Part shown: positions 28,632-37,640 of the stretch, in pieces
Layout: the number at the start of each line of letters is the position of its first letter
How positions within the stretch are numbered: the first letter of the stretch is position 1
Assembly: GCF_028598805.1 (NCBI RefSeq)
Contig: NZ_JAQRFI010000010.1
Location: 1 to 64,000, forward strand
Direction: 5' to 3'
DNA length: 64,000 nucleotides
Origin: Xenorhabdus yunnanensis
Lineage (GTDB): Bacteria; Pseudomonadota; Gammaproteobacteria; Enterobacterales; Enterobacteriaceae
Notes under the pieces: model-generated
Told to the model about the DNA's origin: nothing
What the model saw: only the letters and a program-made list of their open reading frames with translations
Databases searched by the model: none
Program-made: the position numbers and the translations under genes

Positions 28632-29729
28632 ATGAAATTAATCACTGGGCTAACTTTATTGACAGCAACTCTGTTGGTGGGGTGTAGTACATCAAGTGGT
28701 AAATCAAATAGTAAACAATTATACAATCAATCCATGCGGACTTCGCTATCTCAAGCAGAAGTCAGGGCACTGGAGCACGATTTTCCATTGAACTCCCGCG
28801 AGTCATCACAGTTTCCTGCTTATGTGGCTTTGCTGAAACAGCAAGCTCGGGAGAAGGGAATCAGTGAAAAAACATTGGATCGGGCATTTGCCAATATTCA
28901 TTTTATTCCGCGTGTCATTAAATCTGATCGTAACCAGCCAGAAAAAAAAGTCACTCTGGATGATTACCTGAAGCGCGCCTTGCCAGCCTGGAAGATCGAA
29001 CAGGGTGCCAAACAATATGAAGACAATAAACCTCAGTTAGAAAGGATCAGCCGCGAATACGGTATACCCAAAGCCTACATTGTTGCTTTGTGGGGTTTAG
29101 AAAGTGGTTTTGGGAAAATTCAGGGAAAAGAAGATGTCATTTCGGCATTATCTACTCTGGCTTTTGAGGGACGTCGGGAAGCATTTTTTATAAAACAGTT
29201 ATTGGCAGCGTTAACAATAATTGAAAATCAATATATCAATGAAGATCAAACGTTAAAAGGCTCTTGGGCAGGTGCCATGGGGCAAAGTCAATTCATACCA
29301 ACATCTTACTTAACGTATGGGGCTGATGGTGATGGTGATGGTAAAATTGATATTTGGAACAATAAAGAAGATGTTTTTGCCTCGACTGCCAATTATCTGC
29401 ATAAAGAAGGGTGGCAACAAGATTTACCTTGGGGATATGCCATTTCGTTACCTGTAGGCTTTAATACCGCATTGAAAGGCATTAAGCCCGCACAGGGAAA
29501 AACCATTGCCCAATGGCAGGCATTGGGGATTTCATCCCCGCATTTTACTAATCTGCCTGCAAATACTAAAGGTTGGATAGTCATCCCTGATGATCTGGAA
29601 CACCGAGCATTCTGGGTAACACAAAATTTCCGCACTATTATGCACTGGAATCGTTCTTACTATTTTGCACTCAGTGTTGGTATGATGGCGGACGGCATTA
29701 TGCAACGCACGCATTTCCTCAATCACTGA
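28632..29729 (+). CDS. Lytic murein transglycosylase, MltB-type lipoprotein
   Basis: A signal peptide with lipobox LVGC (Cys18) anchors the protein in the outer membrane. The SLT_2/MltB-type catalytic domain has E157 in ALWGLESGFG as the probable catalytic acid, AMGQSQFIPTSY downstream, and an EF-hand-like calcium loop (ADGDGDGKIDIWN, about 231-243), as in MltB relatives. It would cleave MurNAc-GlcNAc bonds forming 1,6-anhydro ends. 365 residues. It sits between ycgL and ycgM, where E. coli has no such gene; I remember the insertion in Yersinia and Photorhabdus relatives. Close MltB paralogue rather than MltB itself. Confidence 0.92.
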   Translation: MKLITGLTLLTATLLVGCSTSSGKSNSKQLYNQSMRTSLSQAEVRALEHDFPLNSRESSQFPAYVALLKQQAREKGISEKTLDRAFANIHFIPRVIKSDRNQPEKKVTLDDYLKRALPAWKIEQGAKQYEDNKPQLERISREYGIPKAYIVALWGLESGFGKIQGKEDVISALSTLAFEGRREAFFIKQLLAALTIIENQYINEDQTLKGSWAGAMGQSQFIPTSYLTYGADGDGDGKIDIWNNKEDVFASTANYLHKEGWQQDLPWGYAISLPVGFNTALKGIKPAQGKTIAQWQALGISSPHFTNLPANTKGWIVIPDDLEHRAFWVTQNFRTIMHWNRSYYFALSVGMMADGIMQRTHFLNH

Positions 29730-29796
29730 AAATCGGATCTTGAAAGTATCACATTTGAGATTATCAGGTTTGAAAACAAGATAAAGGAAGAATGTT

Positions 29797-30453
29797 ATGT
29801 ACCAGCATCGGGATTGGCAGGGCGCATTGTTGGATTTTTCTGCTAATAAAGTTGTTTGTGTCGGCAGTAATTATGACAAACATATGAAAGAGATGGGATC
29901 CCAATCCACTGAAGAGCCGATGGTATTTATCAAACCTGAAACGGCGCTGTGTGATTTGTGTCAGCCTATTTTCATTCCACAGGAATTGGGTTCTGTGCAC
30001 CACGAAATAGAGTTGGCAGTCTTGATTGGTTCAACACTCAAGAATGCGAATGAAGAGCGAGTCAGTCAGGCGATTGCAGGCTTTGCGGTTGCACTGGATT
30101 TGACATTACGTGATTTGCAGCGTGTATTTAAACAGTCAGGGCAGCCTTGGGAAAAAAGCAAAGCATTTGACAGATCATGCCCGATATCAGGGTTCATTCC
30201 TGTTAGTACTTTTGAGGATCCACAAAATATCCAGCTTTCTTTGGCTGTAAATGGCGAATTGCGCCAAAACGGCAATACGAGTGACATGCGAACGCCTATC
30301 ATCCCGCTGATTAGTTATATGTCACGTTTTTTTACCTTGCGCCCGGGCGATATTATCTTGACGGGAACACCCGAAGGCGTAGGGCCACTACAATCTGGTG
30401 ATGTATTAAACGTTTCTCTCAATGAACACGTTTTGACAACCAGAGTGATTTAA
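29797..30453 (+). CDS. ycgM: Fumarylacetoacetate hydrolase-family protein YcgM
   Basis: A 218-residue FAH-fold enzyme. Metal-binding acidic residues occur in the typical VHHEIELAVLIG motif and in GFAVALDLTLRDLQ; the C-terminal GDIILTGTPEGVG is also typical. Family members hydrolyse or decarboxylate beta-diketo or oxaloacetate-like substrates; the YcgM substrate is not securely known. Ribosome-binding site AAGGAAG; ycgN follows after 9 bases. Confidence 0.9.
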   Translation: MYQHRDWQGALLDFSANKVVCVGSNYDKHMKEMGSQSTEEPMVFIKPETALCDLCQPIFIPQELGSVHHEIELAVLIGSTLKNANEERVSQAIAGFAVALDLTLRDLQRVFKQSGQPWEKSKAFDRSCPISGFIPVSTFEDPQNIQLSLAVNGELRQNGNTSDMRTPIIPLISYMSRFFTLRPGDIILTGTPEGVGPLQSGDVLNVSLNEHVLTTRVI

Positions 30454-30462
30454 CCACGAGGA

Positions 30463-30906
30463 ATGACAGAAATTATGTCTCAACCTTTCTGGCAGGTGAA
30501 AACCTTAGAACAAATGACAGACCAAGAGTGGGAAGCACTATGTGATGGCTGTGGTCAGTGCTGCCTGCATAAGTTGATGGATGAGGATACAGATGAAATT
30601 TATTTCACTAATGTTGCCTGCAATCAGCTGAATATTAAAACCTGCCAGTGCAAGAATTATGAGGATCGTTTCAGATACGAACCTGACTGTATTAAATTGA
30701 CCCGTGAGAACATGAATACTTTTGAATGGTTGCCAAAGACATGTGCTTATCGTCTGGTTGGTGAGGGGAGGAAACTTCTTCCGTGGCATCCATTGGTCAG
30801 CGGTTCAAAATCGGCAATGCATGTGGAACGTATTTCTATTAGGCATATTGCTGTACATGAAGCGGATGTGGTGAATTGGGAAGACCACATCTTAAGACCA
30901 GAATAG
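30463..30906 (+). CDS. ycgN: YcgN-family Cys-cluster protein
   Basis: Member of the UPF0260 (CxxCxxCC) family, with a cysteine-rich metal or iron-sulphur-like N-terminus: [20 protein letters not shown], then [14 protein letters not shown] and DCIKL. Eight cysteines lie in the first 100 residues. Function is not established. 147 residues. GAGGA abuts the first ATG at 30463, so translation could instead begin at the in-frame ATG at 30475 (MSQPF). Probably co-transcribed with ycgM. Confidence 0.9.
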   Translation: MTEIMSQPFWQVKTLEQMTDQEWEALCDGCGQCCLHKLMDEDTDEIYFTNVACNQLNIKTCQCKNYEDRFRYEPDCIKLTRENMNTFEWLPKTCAYRLVGEGRKLLPWHPLVSGSKSAMHVERISIRHIAVHEADVVNWEDHILRPE

Positions 30907-31208
30907 TTATTTTGTTTTTTGATATAAATTAGTTGATCTAAAAGGGATTTTGCTGCTAATAAACTGAAAAGTGCTATGAAGAAGAACAAAAAGGTTACTC
31001 TTGATGGCACTTTTTCAACGATTAACTATTCCACACTTGATTTAATTTATTAGAATATTAATCCTAGGGGTATTAGAACGCTAGCGCTGAAATTGCTATA
31101 AATATCGGATTTTTCTCTCGTTTTTCTGACTTTAAATAGTAAAGAAAAACTGATAACTTGTTTGTTCAATAGTCATAACAAGGCAATAGTCAAAACAAGG
31201 AAAGAAAA

Positions 31209-31520
31209 ATGGCAAGTTATTTGATTCGCGTGGAACTTTATGGCACAGGTTCTGATGGTTATGAAAAACTACATAAAAGGATGACGGCGAATCAATTTAG
31301 TCAATCTATCCGTTTTCCTAACGGGAAATGGCATCACCTGCCTAGTGGGACTTATATCGGAAATTCGACGATGGAATCTATTGAGTTGGCAGAAAAAATC
31401 AAATCTATGGCTACGCCATTTTCAAACAGAGATCCTTCGATATTCGTCTGTACCTACAGTAACTGGAGTGCATCATTATATCCCGAAAAACAGCGTACTG
31501 AATCCGGTTCAGGTGAGTGA
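31209..31520 (+). CDS. GhoS-like (DUF2622) small protein
   Basis: A 103-residue protein whose N-terminus (MASYLIRVELYGTGSDGYEKLHKRM) and C-terminus (DPSIFVCTYSNWSASLYP) recall, from memory, the DUF2622/GhoS family. GhoS is the RNase antitoxin that cuts ghoT mRNA in the type V toxin-antitoxin system. A good AAGGAAAG ribosome-binding site and its own terminator support a real gene. No ghoT lies beside it; the nearest small membrane-protein gene is 410 bases downstream. Family assignment is moderate, and antitoxin activity is not implied. Confidence 0.7.
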   Translation: MASYLIRVELYGTGSDGYEKLHKRMTANQFSQSIRFPNGKWHHLPSGTYIGNSTMESIELAEKIKSMATPFSNRDPSIFVCTYSNWSASLYPEKQRTESGSGE

Positions 31521-31539
31521 TTTATTGAGACATTGAAAG

Positions 31540-31564
31540 AAACCTCGCTTTGTGGGGTTTTTTA
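31540..31564 (+). terminator. Terminator of the GhoS-like gene
   Basis: AAACCTCGC (31540-31548) pairs with GTGGGGTTT (31552-31560), two wobbles, and the T-run extends to 31563. Confidence 0.8.
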
Positions 31565-31929
31565 TTGCCATCAAATATGGAGTTTTCTTTTATGTTGTTG
31601 TTGATATTTTCTGAAATATATTAATTCGGGAGTTAATCAATGTATGACTTAACATTACAATCAGTATCATTTTATACAACTACCTACGTCTATTGTTAAT
31701 TCGAAAAAACCAATCTTAAATGAAGTCATTTATTATCTATATTACCTAAGCATTGTCTTACTATTACAACAAATTAGCTAATTTTATACCTGTTGTAATA
31801 AATATTAGAATGGAACTTATGCTGCATACCAAATATATATGAAATACTGTTTGTAGTTTTTCTATATCAGGCAGTTAGGGCCACTACCGTGCAGCTATGG
31901 ACGTTTGTTTGATAATGAGGGAAAGCAAA
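31565..31929. other. Spacer without a recognised gene
   Basis: AT-rich DNA between two small genes, each of which has its own terminator. No credible ORF or hairpin stands out; the promoter of the small membrane peptide gene should lie here. Confidence 0.4.
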
Positions 31930-32013
31930 ATGAATAACAGATGGATAAGCTATGTAACGTTTGTAGGGGTTTGGATTACCGTAACACTGATGATCGGGAT
32001 TATGTTGTCATAA
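31930..32013 (+). CDS. 27-residue single-pass membrane peptide
   Basis: ATG at 31930 follows a clear ribosome-binding site (GAGGGA, 9 bases upstream), and the ORF ends in TAA at 32011-32013 with its own terminator 24 bases on. The peptide begins with polar MNNRW and then is hydrophobic for about 20 residues (SYVTFVGVWITVTLMIGIML), enough for one membrane helix. Size and layout resemble known bacterial small membrane proteins such as YnhF or YohP, though I recognise no specific one. Because a GhoS-like gene lies upstream, a toxin role is conceivable but unproven. Confidence 0.65.
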   Translation: MNNRWISYVTFVGVWITVTLMIGIMLS

Positions 32014-32036
32014 GAATACAAGAGAAAATCAACCCT

Positions 32037-32062
32037 AAACCTCGCCTTGGCGGGGTTTTATT
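32037..32062 (+). terminator. Terminator of the 27-residue peptide gene
   Basis: AAACCTCGC pairs with GCGGGGTTT around a CTTG loop (32037-32059), followed by TATTGTTTG. Confidence 0.85.
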
Positions 32063-32140
32063 GTTTGAATTTATTGGTATTCTTCGATTACCCAGTTGAT
32101 ACTGGGCAATCTGTTACATATGGCTTCCAAATATTGAAGA

Positions 32141-33136
32141 TTATCCAACAATATTCGGACAAGCTTCTCCTGAAATTAATTGCTGAATATTTTGCAAAGT
32201 CGTTTCACTGATACTGGTTAATGCTTCTTCGGTTAAGAATGCTTGATGACCAGTAAACAGGACATTATGGCAAGAAGACAAGCGGCGGAAGATATCATCT
32301 TGAATAACATCATTTGATTTGTCTTCAAAGAATAAATCTCTTTCATTTTCATAAACATCCATGCCCAATGCCCCAATTTTTTGTTGTTTCAGCGCATTAA
32401 TGGCCGCAATGGAATCAATTAAAGCGCCTCGGCTGGTATTGATGATCATCACGCCATCTTTCATTTTGCTGAATGCGGTTTCATTTAATAAATGATGATT
32501 TTCTGGTGTCATGGGGCAATGCAGGGAGATTACATCAGATTCAGCATATAAGGTGTCTAAGTCCACATATTCTACACACATACTCAAGGCTTCGGGATTG
32601 GGGTAGGGATCGTGTGCCAGTAAACGCATACCGAAACCTTTCAGAATCCGTAAAGTTGCAAGACCGATTTTTCCCGTTCCGATAATGCCTGCGGTACGTT
32701 TATACATATTGAAACCGGTTAATCCTTCAAGGGAAAAATTGGCATCGCGGGTGCGTTGGTAAGCACGATGAATACGTCGGTTAAGGCATAACATTAAGCC
32801 AACCGTGTGTTCGGCAACAGATTCAGGAGAATAAGCAGGTACTCGAACAACTTGAATGCCCAATTCTTTCGCTGCATCTAGATCAACATTGTTAAATCCG
32901 GCACAGCGTAATGCCAAGACTTTGATGTTCATCTCTGCCAATTCTTGCAGCACTTCGCGTCCACCATCATCATTGACGAAGATACAAACAGCATCCGCAT
33001 CAACGGCATTTTTGGCGGTTTGTGGACTTAAGGGAAAATTAAAAAACTCGATATGATAGTCAAGACCAAGTTTTTGGTTGAGCATTTCAAAATGTTTACG
33101 GTCATACTGCTTTGTACTGTAAACAACTAATTTCAT
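32141..33136 (-). CDS. ldhA: D-lactate dehydrogenase (fermentative)
   Basis: NADH-dependent reduction of pyruvate to D-lactate during fermentation. 331 residues of the D-2-hydroxyacid dehydrogenase family: Rossmann motif GTGKIGLATLRILKGFG, catalytic Arg in NTSRGALID, Glu in MDVYENERDLFFED and His in FTGHQAFLTEEA. It aligns with E. coli LdhA throughout. Divergent from ydbH with 247 bases between. Confidence 0.97.
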   Translation of the reverse strand: MKLVVYSTKQYDRKHFEMLNQKLGLDYHIEFFNFPLSPQTAKNAVDADAVCIFVNDDGGREVLQELAEMNIKVLALRCAGFNNVDLDAAKELGIQVVRVPAYSPESVAEHTVGLMLCLNRRIHRAYQRTRDANFSLEGLTGFNMYKRTAGIIGTGKIGLATLRILKGFGMRLLAHDPYPNPEALSMCVEYVDLDTLYAESDVISLHCPMTPENHHLLNETAFSKMKDGVMIINTSRGALIDSIAAINALKQQKIGALGMDVYENERDLFFEDKSNDVIQDDIFRRLSSCHNVLFTGHQAFLTEEALTSISETTLQNIQQLISGEACPNIVG

Positions 33137-33383
33137 AACAACATCTCCACCATACAGTAACTATAAAACCATTCGAGCCATTCATTTAATTCACTTTGCT
33201 GCATTGCCTGCAATAATGACGTCTTTTGAAGGTCCTAAGCGTTAATCTTTCGCTATACTCGAATAAATCGCCTGATAAGCTATTCATAGCAATAGCTTAT
33301 ATAATAAACCGGCTTAGAGCCTGATATGAGATTATCATAACAGGAAGTTGTTCTCAGGTTGATAAAGAAGGAATAAGGATTTA

Positions 33384-36020
33384 ATGGCAAAAATACTCAA
33401 GGTGTTTGCAGTGGTGGTGATACTGCTGGTTTTATCGGTGTTGTCGGGATGGTATACACTTCCACGTTGGTTGCCATTGATTGCCAGTTATTGGTTGCCA
33501 CAGGGAGTCACTCTTTCTTTGAGTCAGCCTCGATGGGCAAAGAATGCATTATGGTTAGATGAATTGTCATTAAAGGCAAAAGAGTGTGAGTGGATCAATG
33601 TTTCAGGGTTGTCTGTAGAGTATTTTTTCAGGGAAAGATCCAAGGGAAATAGTGAAAATCGCTACTGGAATATTCATGCTGCCAATATTGATAGTCAGAG
33701 TCAGTGTTTGACGCAATTACCTGCCGGGGAAGAGCAATCAACTCCATTATCGGTTCAAGAGATTTTATCCGTGATACCTTCGATTAATCTTGCCGTTGAT
33801 CATCTGTCTCTCACGCCTTGGATGGAGTTTGCTGGCAAACTCCAATTCAGTTCATCACCTCAGGGGCAAATATTCTCTTATCAAGGCGAAAAGTTAGAAC
33901 TCAATGCGCATGTTACAGATAAACTAGATCTCATTATTCAGCGTTTTTTTATCAAGTTACCTGAACAGGTGGTTTCCCTGAATGGCAATATTACATTGCC
34001 CTTGAATATTGCAATGCTACCAGAGCAAGGACAAATTATAACGCGCTTATCTCTGAGTCAATATCCAGATCTATTGCAACTGGCATTGAAATGGCAGGGG
34101 CAGAGTGGGCTGCTCACTGTTATTGAAGAAAAAAATAAGCAGATGCTGGCAGAATTACCCTGGTCATTCGACGAATCGCAGTTCCAGATAGTTAATGGTA
34201 AATGGCAATGGTTAAAGGCTAACCAAGTATTATCTGGTGGGGTGAATATTATGCTTGAACAATGGAAAAAAGGCTTGTCTGATATGTCTGTCAGTGGGCG
34301 TATTAATCTGCTCACTCAAAATGATCAGGGTAAAGGCAATATTGTTCTTTCCATAAAACCAACTCCAATCAATATAGCTAACGCTCATATTCCATTTCAG
34401 TTAACTGGGCAAATGAATAGTGGTCAGATGGTCATGGTCATGTCATTACCTGCTGTTGTCACAGGGCCTTTGGTTGACCCCAAAATTACTTTTCGTTCAG
34501 GAGCTTTATTTAGGGCATGGGGAAAAGTAAGTGAAACATTTACTGTCAAAGAAGCCCGGCTACCTTTGGCGGGTACTTATTTAACTCGTAATGGCTTTAC
34601 TGGTCGTCTTCAGGCCATTTTGATGGCACAAGACAGTTATTGGGGAAAATTTAAACTCCATATGGATGGCTCCGCAAAAGATTTTATACCCGATCAAGGA
34701 AATTGGAATTGGCGTTATTGGGGAGGTGGGAACTTACCTCCGTTACAAGCCAAATGGGATATCGCGGGTAAAGGAAGTTGGAACCAATCACAGATAACGG
34801 TAGATGCATTAAATACCGGCTTTGATCTTATTCAGTATGGCCTCGTGAAGATGCAAGTACCGCGTCTAAAACTGACCAAACCGTTAATTTGGGAGCGTGC
34901 GGTAGATCACCGCAATTTAACCGGAGATTTACAGTTATCTGTTCAGAAAACAGAATTTCACTCTGGAGGTTTTCTTCCTTCTTTTGATTTTAATGCCACA
35001 CTTGCAGGAGAATCCCCGAATAGTTTTATTTTGAATGGCAAGCTGTATTCTAAGGGCATTGGTCCCATTCCATTTTATAGCCGTTGGGATGGGGAGCGAT
35101 TGAGAGGAAAAGCTCATTGGCCGAGACAATCTTTATTAGCCTTTCAATCTTTGATTCCGCCAGGTTTGGGTATTACTGTACGTGGTGGAAATATTTACGC
35201 CCAAGCTGCTTTTTCGGCAGCAAAGGGGCAGGGATTGCGTGCTGGTGGTCATTGGGTGGTAAAGAATGCAGGTATGTGGCTGAAAAATGGAGAAGTTGAT
35301 GGCCTGAATTTTATTTTACCTTGGCGTTTACAAGAACAAACATGGCAATTAGGACTGGCATCCCCCGTCCAGTTGCGGATCAAAACAATTAAAGGGTTGT
35401 TTGATATGCAAAATGTGGCAGCCGATCTATTGGGCTACTATCCGCCAACTGATAATCAGCCATTGAAGTTGACCAATGTAAATGTGGATATACTGGATGG
35501 TAAATTAGACATAGAGCGATTACAGATTCCACAAAAAGAAGCCACCGTATTACGGTTTAACAAACTGAATTTGAGTAAGTTGTTTGGCGTATTAAAAGTT
35601 AAACAAATGGCGATGTCAGGGAGGATTAGCGGTGAATTACCCGTATTATTAAATGATAAACGTTGGATTATTCCGCGAGGATGGGTGTCCAATGAAGGTT
35701 ATCTGACACTGAGATTGGATAAGGATACAGTTGACTCTATAGGGAATAATGACTTATCAGCAGGTATGGCAATGGATTGGCTGCGTTATTTGGAGATCAG
35801 TCATTCAAAAGCTTATGTTACCCTCGATAATTTAGGGATCTTGACATTGCATTCAGAAATTAGTGGAGTGAATCCCGTGGTAGATAAAAAACGTGAAGTC
35901 AGGCTGAATTATCATCATGAGGAGAATATTTTTCAATTATGGCGTAGCCTACGTTTCGGCAGTAATCTGGAAGAATGGTTACAGAAAAATATATCTGCAA
36001 TGGATGGGAGTGATAAATGA
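33384..36020 (+). CDS. ydbH: AsmA-like intermembrane phospholipid transport protein YdbH
   Basis: Very long, beta-rich protein of the YhdP/TamB/YdbH group, which forms a bridge between inner and outer membranes for phospholipid movement. 878 residues: an N-terminal membrane anchor (about 5-25, VFAVVVILLVLSVLSGWY) followed by a DUF3971-type repeat-rich periplasmic region, ending in short amphipathic strands. The stop overlaps the ynbE start (ATGA), and ydbL follows, giving the conserved ydbH-ynbE-ydbL operon. Function in this organism is inferred from E. coli. Confidence 0.93.
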   Translation: MAKILKVFAVVVILLVLSVLSGWYTLPRWLPLIASYWLPQGVTLSLSQPRWAKNALWLDELSLKAKECEWINVSGLSVEYFFRERSKGNSENRYWNIHAANIDSQSQCLTQLPAGEEQSTPLSVQEILSVIPSINLAVDHLSLTPWMEFAGKLQFSSSPQGQIFSYQGEKLELNAHVTDKLDLIIQRFFIKLPEQVVSLNGNITLPLNIAMLPEQGQIITRLSLSQYPDLLQLALKWQGQSGLLTVIEEKNKQMLAELPWSFDESQFQIVNGKWQWLKANQVLSGGVNIMLEQWKKGLSDMSVSGRINLLTQNDQGKGNIVLSIKPTPINIANAHIPFQLTGQMNSGQMVMVMSLPAVVTGPLVDPKITFRSGALFRAWGKVSETFTVKEARLPLAGTYLTRNGFTGRLQAILMAQDSYWGKFKLHMDGSAKDFIPDQGNWNWRYWGGGNLPPLQAKWDIAGKGSWNQSQITVDALNTGFDLIQYGLVKMQVPRLKLTKPLIWERAVDHRNLTGDLQLSVQKTEFHSGGFLPSFDFNATLAGESPNSFILNGKLYSKGIGPIPFYSRWDGERLRGKAHWPRQSLLAFQSLIPPGLGITVRGGNIYAQAAFSAAKGQGLRAGGHWVVKNAGMWLKNGEVDGLNFILPWRLQEQTWQLGLASPVQLRIKTIKGLFDMQNVAADLLGYYPPTDNQPLKLTNVNVDILDGKLDIERLQIPQKEATVLRFNKLNLSKLFGVLKVKQMAMSGRISGELPVLLNDKRWIIPRGWVSNEGYLTLRLDKDTVDSIGNNDLSAGMAMDWLRYLEISHSKAYVTLDNLGILTLHSEISGVNPVVDKKREVRLNYHHEENIFQLWRSLRFGSNLEEWLQKNISAMDGSDK

Positions 36021-36241
36021 TAATGAATTTTGGATTCAAGTTGCTGACATTTAAAATGAGTGTGATGTTGGTCAGCGTGGCTTTACTCAATATGACATTG
36101 GTGGGTTGTATCAGACTGGAAGTAGCAACACCGGATAAGCCCATCAATATAAACATGAACGTAAAAATCGAGCATGAAATTCATATTAAGGTCGACAGGC
36201 AAATTGAAGACATGCTCAAAAATAACTCTAACTTATTCTAA
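36017..36241 (+). CDS. ynbE: YnbE outer membrane lipoprotein
   Basis: A 74-residue lipoprotein with lipobox LVGC (Cys31) and the conserved YnbE tail (INMNVKIEHEIHIKVDRQIEDML). In E. coli YnbE is the outer-membrane partner of YdbH. The ATG at 36017 overlaps the ydbH stop; later in-frame ATGs (36023, 36056) would also keep a signal peptide and match the shorter E. coli protein. The upstream GGGAG favours 36017. Confidence 0.9.
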   Translation: MIMNFGFKLLTFKMSVMLVSVALLNMTLVGCIRLEVATPDKPININMNVKIEHEIHIKVDRQIEDMLKNNSNLF

Positions 36242-36251
36242 GGGCTAGAAT

Positions 36252-36572
36252 ATGAAAAAAGTCGGAGTGATACTTCTGTTGAGTTTGCTGTACAGCTCTT
36301 TTGCTGTGAGCATGACGCTGAATGAAGCAAAACAACAAAGGCTGGTGGGGGAGACATTCAGTGGCTATTTGGCACCAGTAAAAAATACCCAAAATGCTCA
36401 ATTAATGGTTAAAAAAATTAACGATGAGCGTAAAAAGAAATATGCTGAGATCGCGGCTCAAAATAATATGACGACAGAGCAAGTTGCCAAAATAGCGGGA
36501 GAAAAATTGGTGAGTCGTGCTGTTTCAGGAGAATATGTACTCGGCATTAATGGTAATTGGGTACAGAAATAA
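36252..36572 (+). CDS. ydbL: YdbL family periplasmic protein (DUF1318)
   Basis: A 106-residue secreted protein with signal peptide ending near SFAVS-MTL. The DUF1318 core (LNEAKQQRLVGETFSGYLAP, AEIAAQNNMTTEQVAKIAGEKL) is typical of YdbL, thought to assist correct YdbH-YnbE interaction. Its stop codon lies inside the stem of the terminator at 36566-36597. Confidence 0.9.
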   Translation: MKKVGVILLLSLLYSSFAVSMTLNEAKQQRLVGETFSGYLAPVKNTQNAQLMVKKINDERKKKYAEIAAQNNMTTEQVAKIAGEKLVSRAVSGEYVLGINGNWVQK

Positions 36573-36597
36573 GCGCGTTATATGGCGCGCTTATTTC
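36566..36597. terminator. Terminator after ydbL, overlapping its stop codon
   Basis: A 12-bp perfect stem (GAAATAAGCGCG at 36566-36577 with CGCGCTTATTTC at 36586-36597) and an 8-base loop, T-rich after it on the plus strand and A-rich before it, so it may also stop azoR transcripts. Confidence 0.85.
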
Positions 36598-37274
<677 letters not shown>

Positions 37275-37640
37275 TTACTTCCTTATTTATTTACAATTCT
37301 AGCTACTTACAATTCGTGTGATCTGTAATTCTCGTCAGTTGCAGCACGAATTATCTGAAATACTAATAACTTCATTGATAATATTGCTTGTGCATCATAT
37401 TTTATATAGAGAGTTGTTCAGTCAACAGCTCAATATTTTGAGATATTCATTCAAATTCATTGAAGCAATGCAGGAAGCACATTATCGTTACAGGCAGATG
37501 GCATCTTTTGGGCGCGATATATGGAGTACATGGAATTGCATAAGATATGTTACACTTCTAATATTTAAATCATAAAGAACGATCCTCTGAGCCTGCAAAG
37601 ACAGCGCTACTCAGTTAAAAACGTCACAAGGATTTATCAC

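Noticed and set aside
37318-37575. 85-codon ORF between azoR and hrpA
   Set aside because: No ribosome-binding site or family likeness; it occupies the region that must hold the azoR promoter on the other strand.
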